NCBI RefSeq assembly: GCF_023159225.1
Contig: NC_063171.1
Location: 7,551,886 to 7,615,885 of the forward strand
Direction: 5' to 3'
Length of the DNA stretch: 64,000 nt
From: Perognathus longimembris pacificus
Lineage: Eukaryota; Chordata; Mammalia; Rodentia; Heteromyidae
Both the position numbers and the translations under genes were made by a program. A model generated the notes under the pieces. The model searched no databases, was not told where the DNA came from, and saw only the letters and a list, made by a program, of their open reading frames with translations. Numbering within the stretch: position 1 is the stretch's first letter; the number at the start of each line of letters is the position of its first letter. Shown in pieces: positions 22,301 to 32,710 of this stretch.

Positions 22301-22720
22301 TTGATGAAGTTGGGTGCTCCTGCATTTGGTGTGTAGATATTTAGGATGGATATATCTTTCTGTAGGAGAGATCATTTTATTAGTATGTAGTAACCTTCTT
22401 TGTCTCTTCTTACCTTTTTTAATTTGAAGTCAATTTTGTCTGATACTAGGATTGCAACTCTGGCCTGTTCATGTGGGCCATTCGTTTGATAGATTTGATT
22501 CTAGCCTTTCACTTTTAAAAGATGTTTACTTTTGCTGGATAGATGAGTCTCTTGGAGGCAGCAGGAGGATGGATCTTGATTTTTGATCCAATTTATGAAG
22601 CTATGTCATTTGATTGGCGAATTAAGCCCATTAATGTTGAGAGTTAGGATTGAGAGCTGATCATTTGTTCCTTTCATTATCCCTATCTTGTTAAAGGCTG
22701 AGTCTTCCCATTTGTTGATC
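19398..22720 (-). pseudogene. L1 ORF2 remnant with internal deletion
   Basis: The endonuclease/reverse transcriptase frame is broken by stops. The RT block (21791-20890) shows RQGCPLSPL and the catalytic FADD near 21288-21299. The first catalytic block reads [10 protein letters not shown], where L1 normally has Ala-Phe around the conserved Asp. Residual endonuclease-side sequence lies at 22260-22700. It abuts sequence encoding the INKIRDE-type linker at about 22.2 kb, so roughly a kilobase or less of ORF2 is missing there. The C-terminal part (20154-19398) keeps the Cys-rich region (WRGCG...HCWWECK). A SINE splits RT from the C-terminus. It cannot make an active protein. Confidence 0.85.
20680..20885 (+). 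mobile_element. Full-length composite ID-like SINE inserted in L1 ORF2
   Basis: Best copy in the window. It begins GGCTGGGGATATAGCC, has a pol III B-box-like GGTTCGATTCC in the first unit and a second unit GGCGCTGTGGCTCAAGTGG, and ends CCAGGACTGGCC plus a long A-run. Perfect 16-bp duplication AAAAAATGGTGTTGGG at 20664-20679 and 20886-20901. Little divergence from 25998-26199 suggests recent mobility. Confidence 0.95.
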
Positions 22721-22735
22721 TGTTATTCTGGTTTA

Positions 22736-23862
22736 CTATTTAGGGTTCATTTCTCTGTCAGCATTGGGATCTTGATTATTTTCTCTGTATAGTACATCTT
22801 TGAGGATTTTTTGTAAAGCTGGTTTGGTGGAGATATATTGTTTCAGTTTTTCCTTACTGTGGAAGACTTTTATTTGACCTTCGGCTATGAATGAGAGTTT
22901 AGCTGGGTGCACTATTCTTGGTTGGTAGTTATTTTTTTTTTTTAGGGTTTGGCATTCATACCTCATTCCAGGTTCTCCGTGCTTTTATTGTCTCTGCTGA
23001 GAAGTCGGGTAATTCTTATTGCTTTTCCTTGATTTGTGCTTGTTTTCTTCTCCCTAACAGCTTTAAGGATTCTCTCCTTGGACTCTACTGATCCTGTCTT
23101 GATCACAATGTGTCAGTGGGATGTTTTATTCTAGTCTGGTCACTTTGGGGATCTAAATGCTTCTTGTATCTGTATAGGCCTTTCCTTTTGGATATTTGGG
23201 AAGTTCTCGGCCAATATTCTGTTAAATAGGTTGCCTATTCCATTAACTTCCTTCTCCACGTTTTCTTCAATGCCTATTATCCTCAAATTGGGCTTTCTGA
23301 TTGTATCTTGAATCTCCTGGAGCGATCTGTGTTGTCGATTGGATTGGTTTTGTATTGATCTTTGATCTTTATCCATAGACTCTAGGGTATCTAAAGCTCC
23401 AGAGATTCTATCCTCTGCTTCAGTTAGTCAGGACTGTAGGCTAGCTACTTGATTTTGAATCTCTTTTCCTTCTGACTGGTCTTTCCTGATGATTTCTATG
23501 TCATCTCTTAGGTCCTGTATGAACTTCTTTACTTCATTAACTTCATTAATTTGGTTTTGAGCGTTGTCTCTCAAATCTTTTAGCTGGGTAGCTATCTTTT
23601 CATTTGACTCTTGAAGTTCATTTATCTTTCTATTTGTGGAGGCCATGAAATTCTCCATTAATTTTTGCTTTTCCTCCTCATGCTCTAGAATAATTGACTG
23701 AAGAGATACGAACTTTTCATTGATCATGTTTATCAGTAGACTTTGTGGAGCATTTTGGGGTTTCTCTTCTATGTCTTTGATTGACTGCTCTGCTTCCTGC
23801 TTGTTTTGAGTGGGAGATGAGACTCCATTGTTTGCCATCTTTCTTGTGTTTCTTCTGCCCAT
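22736..23862 (-). pseudogene. L1 ORF1 remnant
   Basis: ORF1p is the trimeric RNA-binding chaperone of L1. Three consecutive - strand frames cover it. The N-terminal start is MGRRNTRKMANN (Met at 23862) with a following coiled-coil-like region rich in E/K/Q heptads down to 23428. The RRM-like core is at 23376-23140 (PNLRIIGIEENVEKE), and the C-terminal domain at 22966-22736 (AKLSFIAEGQIKVF). Frameshifts or stops near 23.4 and 23.0 kb separate them. The preceding residues in the open frame belong to the leader. Confidence 0.85.
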
Positions 23863-25850
23863 TTGTATTGGGAATGCCAATCTACAAGCACCTGTGAGCA
23901 CCGCTTAAGACCCAAAGCAGACCTTACCAAGCACAGTTGGGTAAATCTTATAAGTTCACAATTATATACAGATACCTTTTATACCTGTGTATAAAATTAG
24001 ATTTGGTGTTCCTAAAGAATACAATTTCAATATAACAACCTACCCTGATCCCTGTATTCAGTAGTTACTTATTTACTGTTACAACCCTATGAGCAATTCT
24101 TATTCTTGTATTAAGTTCCTTTTGGACTGGATTTCTCTCTGAACCCCTTTGTTTCACTCAGATTAAGCAGGGATACTCTCTATCCAATAACCAGGAGTCA
24201 AAAGGATCTGGAGGACCTAGAAGTAAGTCAGGAGGGTAATTTAGAGGTACTAAAGAAACTAGAGTAAAATGTATGGGGGGGGGTGATGATTTTGGTTTTG
24301 TTTCAGTGACGTGGAAATGTGGAGGATAGTAGAATCAGTAGAAACAAGGCTAAAATGATAGACAGTGGAGAGTTAGCAGTAAAGACTGGAGCTATTATTC
24401 ATAGGAAAGTAATTTTTAAGGAAAGAGAATGCAAAGAGAGAAATAAAGAAAGAATACAGGAAGACAGATGCACATAACAGAGAAAAATTATTTTTTTAAA
24501 AAAGGAAAAATAACTAGAAAAAGTAAAAAGAAAAAAAGAACAACAACAGCAACAAGAACAAAAAAAAACTTGATAGATCCAACAGGTGAAAATAGAAAAC
24601 AAAAACAAACCAATGACGTTTCAGAAATGAAAATATAAGAAAAAAATAAAAATAAAAATGAAAGCTTAAAAAACTTTTGAGACAAAAAAAAAGGCTTCCT
24701 TGTTTGGGTGGGATTTCTAGTCTCTGGTTTCCTTGTGATTGTCTGTAGTCTATTCTGCTGCTTGGCTGGTTTGACTTGCTTTCAGTTCGCAGGGGGTGGA
24801 TCTGCTCTGACTCTTCCTCTGTCAGTGAACTCCTGGGGCTCTGTGGTTCCCTCAGCTTGCAGGTAGGCCTTGGGCATCCACTGTAGGTGGTGGATGTGTA
24901 CCGTTTTGGGAACCGTGGCTCCTCCATCTGCTGTGTGGCCGCTGCCTTTAACGCCTGGCTCTGAATAGGCTGTGGACTCAGCAGGGCAGCATGCCCTTGG
25001 CCTGGATTACTGGGCTCAGGGTTGCTTGCCAGGGGGAGGTTCCTCCCTCCTGGGAGTGGCGCGCCTTCTGGGCAGAGCTGGGTATGGAATTCGGCTCCAT
25101 TTCGGGCTGGGAATTGGGCTTCTAAATGGGACCATTTATCTGTCTCGGGAAGTTTGTTCTCCCGTGTGGCTGTTGTGTGCCGCTAATAGCTGCTCACCGT
25201 TTTTGCTTTTAATTTAGGAATTCCGGCATGCAGGGCGGGCACCTCTAGCTGAGCTGCAGCCCAGGACAAGCCCCTCTCCAGAGCAAGGGTCATTCTCCTG
25301 AGTGGAGCTGGCTCTCACTGGTTGGTCCCTCTTGCCCTTCTCAAAGATGGCCGATTTGTCCTCGCTTTCCCCAGGTGGGCTTTAGCTCCAGTCTGGTCTG
25401 ACCTTTTGACAGTGTCAAAGATGGTGCTTTGCTCTGGAGGTGGGGGAAGAAGCTGCTCTGTGGGTGTGAGTGAGAATGTCTTTCGTGGGAGTACTCCCGC
25501 TGTCTCTGTGATTTCAGCCCGTCTGTGCTCAGCCTGAAATCCGTGTCTGTATGCTGCCGTTTAGAGGATTTCTCCCTGGTCTTCGTTGAGCTGTGTAGAG
25601 TGTGGGGCTGTGCCAGTGCCGGCACTGGCATGGCGGTGGGATGCCGCCTGGAGCTCAGATCTGTGTTTTCAGGCCAGCTAAGTCGATTTATCCTTCCTGG
25701 CCGGAATCCCTGTACTGTTATAACTTATTTGGGCTGTCTATCTAGGGGTAAAATTTCTCTGGGATTTGAAAACTGTGATGTTGGAGGGAGCTCAGCTAGG
25801 GCTCTGCTGCTCCTCCACAGTCTTCCCAGAAGTCTGTTTTCCTTTATTTG
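23863..25850 (-). promoter_or_regulatory. L1 5' UTR / promoter region
   Basis: About 2 kb upstream of ORF1. The proximal part (23.94-24.69 kb) is AT-rich with a long poly-purine tract on +. The distal part (24.69-25.85 kb) is clearly GC-richer, as expected for an L1 promoter. The frames seen here (24514-24927 -, 25322-25851 +) are not known proteins. I could not identify YY1 or RUNX-like sites with confidence. Confidence 0.55.
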
Positions 25851-26001
25851 AAAGAGGGCTTTGCAAGTCAATTTTTTCCTGGCCTTCGTTTTTAGAGAAA
25901 TAGTTAGATGTGTCTAGGGAATTTTTAATTTTGAGCCTGTTACCGAGGTGTTCTGTATAGGCAGTTATGACTGGAGATCTAGAATTTTCAATGACTTTTT
26001 T

Positions 26002-26199
26002 TTTTTGGCCAGTCCTGGGCCTTGGACTCAGGGCCTGAGCACTGTCCCTGGCTTCTTCCCGCTCAAGGCTAGCACTCTGCCACTTGAGCCACAGCGCAGC
26101 TTCTGGCCGTTTTCTGTATATGTGGTGTTGGGGAATCGAACCTAGGGCCTCGTGTATCCGAGGCAGGCACTCTTGCCACTAGGCTATATCCCCAGCCCC
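26002..26199 (-). mobile_element. Full-length composite ID-like SINE
   Basis: Reversed copy from TGGCCAGTCCTGGGCC to GGCTATATCCCCAGCCCC, flanked by TTCAATGACTTTTTT at 25987-26001 and 26200-26214. Very close to the 20680 copy. Confidence 0.95.
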
Positions 26200-26327
26200 T
26201 TCAATGACTTTTTTGAAGTCACAATAATTATAGTTTCTTTTGTTTTAATGAAAAAAACAACAACTATATTTTAAGTAAACAAAACAATGAATATTCTTCT
26301 GTTACCTCATGATAATGAAGAAAAACA

Positions 26328-26426
26328 TGCATATATGTATACACATGCATACATGTTTACACATACACATACCCCATATATATACATACATACATACATA
26401 CATATATACACACATACATACATACT
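26328..26426. repeat. Imperfect (CATA)n/(TA)n microsatellite
   Basis: CATACATA units mixed with TATATA and CACACA steps. Confidence 0.85.
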
Positions 26427-26439
26427 GATGTATATATAG

Positions 26440-26655
26440 TGTGTCAGGCTCTGGAGCTTGACCTGAAGGTCTGGCTCAAAGACAGTGCTCTATCACTTGA
26501 GTCATAGTGCCACTTTCAACATTTTTGTTTTTGTTTTTGGTAGTTAATTGGATATAAGAGTTTTATGGATTTTCCTGCCCAGGCTGGTTTGAAACCACAA
26601 TTCTCATATTTCTGCTTCCAGAATAGCTAGGATTATAGGTGTGAGTTACTGGCAT
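26440..26655 (-). mobile_element. Dimeric SINE, diverged
   Basis: CTCTATCACTTGAGTCATAG, AATTGGATATAAGAGTTTTATGG, CTGCCCAGGCTGG and CTAGGATTATAGGTGTGAG follow the dimeric consensus in order. Confidence 0.65.
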
Positions 26656-27950
26656 CCTGTGAAATGTGTTTCATAATTCTAAATCTTAGAATTATGAAAT
26701 CTTGTAAATTTGGTGAGATAAGTGAGTATTGCCTTGAAGAAATGAGACTGGATCTATGGTTTATATTTTGATGATGAATATTTTTTCTATTGAAATTGTA
26801 ATGGATAATACCTTTGGAAAAATAAATAGTGATAAATAAATATATATATGTACATATATGCATATATATTTCATGTCACACTTCCATCCTAAATATCATA
26901 GTTATCTAAGTAAATAGTAAAATTACATGACAATTTCAAGAGCCAGTTCTCATGTGATATAGCTTAGTCTAATAGTACTACAAACAATGAGTCTAACATT
27001 TTAAAATGACACTTTTGACACAGGAAAATAATACATTTGGCTAAGTGTGACTTTTGTAAATAACTATATGTTTTAATTATTATTTTTAAATGAAGCTAAT
27101 AGCAATCATGTTTCAGAGGTGACTGGTAAGACCAAAGTAGGACCAAAATAAGGTGGTCAATAACAAAGTAACTGGTTAATCTAAACTTCAAAACAAGCCA
27201 TGTTTCAGTGTCTTCTGTGGTTACCTACCCAGAGATCTTACATATTAGTCACAGCACAATGGAACATGAAAGCAGCTTAGTCAGGCATAGTTTCTTCTTT
27301 TATCTGGTATGAATACACTAATGTTGAGACATATATGGGCTCAGAAACAAACTGTACATCCAGAGTATGAATTTGGACAAGGCAGGGGCTCTAACATACT
27401 CCTTGTTGGATGTATTATGAGGTATTATACCTCCCACAAAAATACAACAAACAGGCCACATAACATATGTCAGAATATTTTGGAAAGCCATATGATAGCA
27501 AAAGAAAGATATACTTCACCACAGCCCTTCGTGCAAATGACGGATTGGATTTACATCAATCACAATAACACTGTATGCAAAGAACTCTATTTACACCAAT
27601 CACAGTCCCATTTCTGGGCCACCTGGAGAAGTGCTCCCCCTTTCATCTGGTGAAATGACTTCAGGGTCATATATGTTCATCAAGGTTTGTGATAGGAAAA
27701 TAACTTGGTGCAAAACTGTTTGAAACTGTATTTACTTGGACAGTGCCTACTGGAGATGAAGCTGTGTTTTAGCAGCAAGCACAGTTTGTGGTGTAGTGGT
27801 TGTCATATAGCTTCTTCGGTGTAGCCATGGATATTCAAAGCAGCTAGGTTTGCATGAAAGCAGACTAGAGAGGTGTGCTGATATTCCACTCAGGCAGCAG
27901 TAGTACCAGAGAATTGTATAATGTATCTAAGTAACACCAAATGTTTTCAC
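26656..27950. other. Unassigned sequence with a 114-codon open frame
   Basis: No repeat consensus recognised. An open frame on + (27309-27653, 114 codons) has no hydrophobic, motif or family signature that I can name. It lacks evidence of a promoter or homologue, so it is not called as a gene. It may belong to an old LTR-type element. Confidence 0.4.
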
Positions 27951-27954
27951 TTTT

Positions 27955-29465
27955 TAATAGAAAAACACTAGAAAACACTGAGTATCATAAACAATCCTTA
28001 GCAGGAAGAACAATGCTGGAGGAATATATCAAACTTCAAAATCAATTACAAAGCCATAACAAAAATATCCCAGCTTGGTACTTGCACAAGAATTGACATG
28101 AGGACCAAAAGAATAGAAAAGAAGACCTAGAGATGAACCTACAGATCTATAGCCATTTAATATTTGATAAAGGATCCAGACCACAGAATGGAAGAAAGCC
28201 TCTTCAAAAAATGGTGCTGGCAGAATGGCTATTCACAAGCAGAAAAATGAAGCAAGATCCTTATATATCACCCTGCCCAGAATCAATACCAAATGGATCA
28301 AAGACCTCAATATATGACCAGATGTCTTGAAAATGTAACCAAAAGGGACAGAAGAAAGACTAGGGCTTTTTGGTATGGGTTGAATTCCTAAGAAAAGATC
28401 CAGAATCACAACAAATCAAAGAAAGACTAGCTAAAAGGAATTGCATCAAACTGAAGAATTTCTGCATGGCAGAAGATAAGTAGAAAGCCCACAGAAGTGG
28501 AGAAGACTGTCACTAGCTATGAATCAAACAAGGTTCTCATATCTAAATATACTTAGAGCTCAAAAAATTAAAACCCCAAAACAAACCCTCAATTAATAAT
28601 CCAATTAATAAATAGACTAAAGACTTAAAGAGAAACTTCTCAAAAGTAAGAATGGCCAATAGACAATTGAAGAGATGTTTGAGACCTCTAGATATAAAAG
28701 AAGGGCAAACCAACACATTGAGATTCCACCTCATCCAAAGAACTAACAGTAACAGATGCTGATGGGGATCTGATGAAAAGGGTTTGTGGTACTATAAACT
28801 TGTTGAGCAATTTGGGAAAGCAGTATGGAAGTTCCTCAAGAGACTAAACATAGAGCTTTTCTATGACATAGTAATACCCCTTCTGTGCATTTTTGTAATT
28901 GACTACAAACCAGGCCACACTATAGCCACCAGCTCAACCATGTTCATTACAGCATTGCTTACCATAGCCAAGATATGGAATCAACTCAGATGCCCTTCAG
29001 CAGATGAATGGATCAAGAAAGAATGGCATTGTCCCATTTGTAAGAAAATGGAAAGATTTGGAAACAATTATATTAAGTTTAGCAAGCCAGACCCAAAGAA
29101 AGAGGTTGTATGTTTATCAAAGTTGACTCCAAGAAATGGAAACAAAATATTTTTTAATTTACTTTTTGTGTTTTTTTTCTTTCTGTTTTTAATTTCTGTA
29201 CCTTTTTTCCTGAATGTAAGTTTATCTGATTTGTTGAAAGGAAGGGGAATCACAGAAATGGCGGGATCAAGGGTGAACTAATTCAATAATGATACTTAGT
29301 AGATACTATGAACTGTATAACTTTGGGGAGAGTCAGGAGGGAAAACACTATGAGAAAATGAAGGAAGAGGTGACACTGTTCAAAAAGAAATTTACTCAAT
29401 ACCTAATTTCTGTAATAGTAACCCCTCTGTACATCACCTTTGCAATAAAAAATTAATGAAAAATC
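27955..29465 (+). mobile_element. 5'-truncated L1 (ORF2 C-terminus and 3' UTR)
   Basis: Begins near the ORF2 segment encoding a LSRKNNAGGI-like peptide and runs through frames at 28133-28330 and 28784-29281 (FLKRLNIELFYD..., HTIATSSTMFITALLTIAKIWNQ). It ends with a purine-rich 3' UTR and CTGTACATCACCTTTGCAATAAAAAATT. Numerous stops; moderately old. Confidence 0.85.
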
Positions 29466-29514
29466 ATTAAAAGATGTGCTTACACTAAGGACTATCATTA
29501 TTTTTAATAAGCCA

Positions 29515-30450
29515 ATAGGGAACACTACTACACTGTTGATGGGAGTGTAACATTGTTCAATTACTCTAAATAACAGTATGGAGGTTCCTCAAAAGGCTAA
29601 ACATAGGGCTCCCCTATGACACAACAACTCCACTTTGGGGCATATACCCAAAGGATCACAAAGAAGGCCAAACTAAAGCTGCCAGCACAACTATGTTCAT
29701 TGTAGAATTATTTCCAATCACTAAAATATGGAACTAACCCAGATGCCCCTCAGTAGAGGAGTGGATCATGAAATTATGGTATATATACACAATGGGTTTC
29801 TATGCTTCTATCAGGAAGAATGACTGCCCCATTCATAAGAAAATGGAAAGACTTGGAAAAAAATCATACTAAGTGAAGTGAGACAGACCCAAAGAAACAT
29901 AGACTCTATGGTTTCCCTCATTGGTAATAATTAATTTATGTCTAGGATAGTCCTAGCAGATGATCAATATAGCTCAATAGCTATGTACGTATAATCATAT
30001 AAGATGATCATATAAGATGATATAATCATATAAGATGATGCTAAGTGAAATGAACACCAAGATATGGAAACAAGTGGTTTATTGTTGTTGCTATTTTTAA
30101 TGTACTATTTAAAATAATTCCTTTTGTTTTATGTTTTTCTTCCCTGTTGTCATTGTATTTGATTTGGATACCCTGGATATTGTATATATGTTTATCTGAA
30201 TTAGGGAAGAGAAGAGGAAGATCAAAATGGTGAGACAAAGGGTAAAAGGCGAAACAACGCAACAGCAATACTTACAAGACAATATGTTGTAAGCTAACTA
30301 TACAACTTGAGATAGGGGAAATTGGAAGGAGGAAAGGTGGAAGAAAAATGAGGGAGGAAGTAACAAATTTGACAAGAAATGTACTCACTACCTTACATAT
30401 GTAACTATAATCCCTCTGTACATTTCCTTGACAATAAAAATTTAAAAAAG
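29515..30450 (+). mobile_element. 5'-truncated L1, second tandem copy
   Basis: Starts at CACTACTACACTGTTGATGGGAGTG in late ORF2 and ends CCCTCTGTACATTTCCTTGACAATAAAAATTT. Contains a local duplication at 29990-30030 (CATATAAGATGATCATATAAGATG). It lies in the same direction as the copy at 27955, about 50 bases after it. Confidence 0.85.
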
Positions 30451-31500
30451 AAACATACATTCAGCCAACCATTATATCAAATGCAAAGTAATGTTATTAA
30501 TATAATACATAAATTACATTACTGAATCTCAAAAAATCATACTTTATCAGTATTTAAGTGTATAACAAGAAATTACACTTATAAAAAATTCTTAGACCTG
30601 TAATTTAGCCTAATAATGAATTCATCTCACTAGCCAGTCTACTTTGCTCAATGGTTCACGATTAACTTGCCTTTCTTGTTCTCATTTTGCCTTGATGCCT
30701 TGGAATTGAGATTAGCACTCTTTTAGTAGCATTCTGAGCCACTATGCTCCCCTGCTAGCCTTTGCTCTCAACAGGGACCACTCAATCCCCTGCTGAATTA
30801 TCATGCTTCTCATTTCTGGGACATGGGAAAAGGAAAGAAGCCTTTATCTCACAGCTTTGGAGATTGGTGTCAATAAGACCTGAGAAAATAAGAAACTTGA
30901 GCTTCCTGGGCTTTCACTGACATACCTGCTCTCCCCCTTGAGTTGATATGATACTACAGTTGCTTGGTAATCTTGTTCATTGCAGTAATTAATTGGTTTG
31001 ACAAGTGAACAAATCTTTATTTCCTTCTCCAAAATCCTTGGTCTCCTTATTTATGATCACAATCAACTAGGGAGCTGGTACCAAAGCAATGCTTTGATGG
31101 TGTTTAATAGTGCTCTCCTGTGAATCAAATAGCTTTGAAGAGAGTTGGGTCATATCTGTCTCAGTTCTAACATAGTCAAAGCCTCATATTTCCCTCTTTC
31201 CTCGAACAGAAATTGTGAAAGAACTAGATGAACTCTTAGCTAAGAGATATTTGTACAATATGGATATTATTAATGATTAAGTAACAAGATGTTTTGGATG
31301 CAAAACAGATTTTCAATTACTTCATAGTAAATAGTCTTAGCTGCATCCCCTTCCTAGTCTCCTTGACTTAACCCTTACTTTTATGGCAATGTATAGAGAG
31401 AGTTAATTAAATGTTCTTATAAGAGCAGAAGGAAATCAAAGATAGTGGAGGAGAAAAAAATAGGATACTATTTTGTTGTGCACTTGAAAAAGTATCCTTT
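30451..31500. other. Intergenic, nothing recognised
   Basis: No long ORF or clear repeat. Confidence 0.4.
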
Positions 31501-31504
31501 TTCT

Positions 31505-31770
31505 GGGGGGTTGGTGGCTGGTGGTTCATGCCTATAATCCTAGCTACTCAGGAAGCTGAGATCTGAGGATCATGGTTTGAAGCCAATCCCAGAAGGAAAA
31601 GTCTGTGAGATGCTTATATTTAATAAACTAGTCAGAAAACCCAGAAGTGATACTGTGACTCAAATGATAGAGTACTATCCATGAGCATGAAGAGGCTTAG
31701 TGCCTAGGCCCTGAGTTCAAGCCCCTAGTCTGGCAAAAAGATAAAGAAAAAAGAAAAAGAAAAAGTATCC
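31505..31770 (+). mobile_element. Dimeric SINE (7SL/B1-like then ID-like)
   Basis: In sense orientation: GGTGGTTCATGCCTATAATCC, CTACTCAGGAAGCTGAG and CATGGTTTGAAGCC (7SL-like), then GATACTGTGACTCAAATGATAGAG and GCCCTGAGTTCAAGCCCC (ID-like), ending in an A-rich tail. This copy shows the order of the two units most clearly. Confidence 0.85.
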
Positions 31771-31967
31771 TTTATTCCCAATGCTTTTATAGATCAATTC
31801 TCCATAAAAAAAATCACCAGAAGCAGGCAGGGACCATTCTTCCCTGAAATGTAGTCACTTAGGAAAATAATCAATGGAATATTCAAGCACCTCAATGTCT
31901 TAAATAAGAATTTAACAGAGTTTGTCAGCTTTGGGATTCTACTGGAGATAAAGTGAGGTTTATTTTT

Positions 31968-32187
31968 TATTTTTATTTATTTATTTATTTTTTGCCAGTC
32001 TTGGGCCTTGAACTCAGGGCCTGAGTACTGTCCCTGGCTTCTTTTTGCTCAAGGCTAGCACTCTGCCACTTGAGCCACAGCGCCACTTCTGGCCGTTTTC
32101 TGTATATGTGGTGCTGGGGAATCGAACCCAGGGCCTCATGTATACAAGGCAAGCACTCTTGCCACTAGGCCATATCCCCAGCCCGGG
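31968..32187 (-). mobile_element. Full-length composite ID-like SINE
   Basis: Reversed copy with a TTTAT-rich tail at the left and GGCCATATCCCCAGCCC at the right. Flanked by GAGGTTTATTTTT at 31955-31967 and 32188-32200. Confidence 0.93.
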
Positions 32188-32261
32188 GAGGTTTATTTTT
32201 AAAATGTAATGGCATTGACTTTTTCTCATTCAGTGTAATGATTGTTTTCTACTAGCTAGCC

Positions 32262-32327
32262 TAAGCAAAAGGAAGCCAGGGACAGTGCTCATGCCCTGAG
32301 TTCAAGCCCCAGGACTGGCAAAAAAAA
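32262..32327 (+). mobile_element. 3' fragment of composite SINE
   Basis: AGCAAAAGGAAGCCAGGG, ACAGTGCTCATGCCCTGAG and CCCCAGGACTGGC plus A-run. Confidence 0.8.
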
Positions 32328-32514
32328 GAGATGATAGACCATATGTATACTCCTACCCAAGGATTAGCTTATGAATTCTCTTGTGAGCAATCAATATTAT
32401 TGGGAAATAAAAGCATGACATATAAATAAAACACTGAAAGAATTTGCAGAACTGCAAATGCTAATAGATACCTAACATGAGAAGCATAATGTAAAATATT
32501 AGTTAAAATATGAA

Positions 32515-32710
32515 ACGGTGGTGGAGGTGTAGCTCAGTGGTAGATCATAAAACTATAACATGCAATGGGGTGATATTGTCCAAACACTTTACCTGACTTA
32601 AGTAACTGTAGCCCTTTGTATGTCACTTTTATAATGATGATAAAAAATAAATTTAAAAAGTCTATAACATACAATAACCTGGGTGTTCAATACCCAGCAG
32701 AGCACAGACA
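32515..32710 (+). mobile_element. ID-like SINE split by an L1 3' stub
   Basis: GGAGGTGTAGCTCAGTGGTAG (32521-32541) and, after the insert, TGGGTGTTCAATACCCAGC (about 32681) are the two halves of one ID-like unit. The insert 32562-32660 is an L1 3' end (TTTACCTGACTTAAGTAACTG...AAAATAAATTTAAAAAG), flanked by CTATAACAT at 32553-32561 and 32662-32670. Confidence 0.75.

Larger units (their letters stand above)
18754..25850 (-). mobile_element. Near full-length L1, inactive
   Basis: On the - strand this runs 5' UTR (about 25.85-23.87 kb, GC-rich in its distal half), ORF1 (23862 to 22736), ORF2 (about 22720 to 19320) and 3' UTR to 18754. The 3' end is odd: the terminal 60 bases occur twice (18770-18832 and 18838-18900). 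Part of ORF2 between endonuclease and RT is deleted near 22.2-22.3 kb. A SINE sits at 20680-20885. All frames carry stops. I could not find a convincing target duplication, so the 5' limit is approximate. Confidence 0.8.

Noticed and set aside
24514..24927. 137-codon - strand frame with a low-complexity F-rich end
   Set aside because: It runs through L1 5' UTR and a poly-purine tract; there is no domain.
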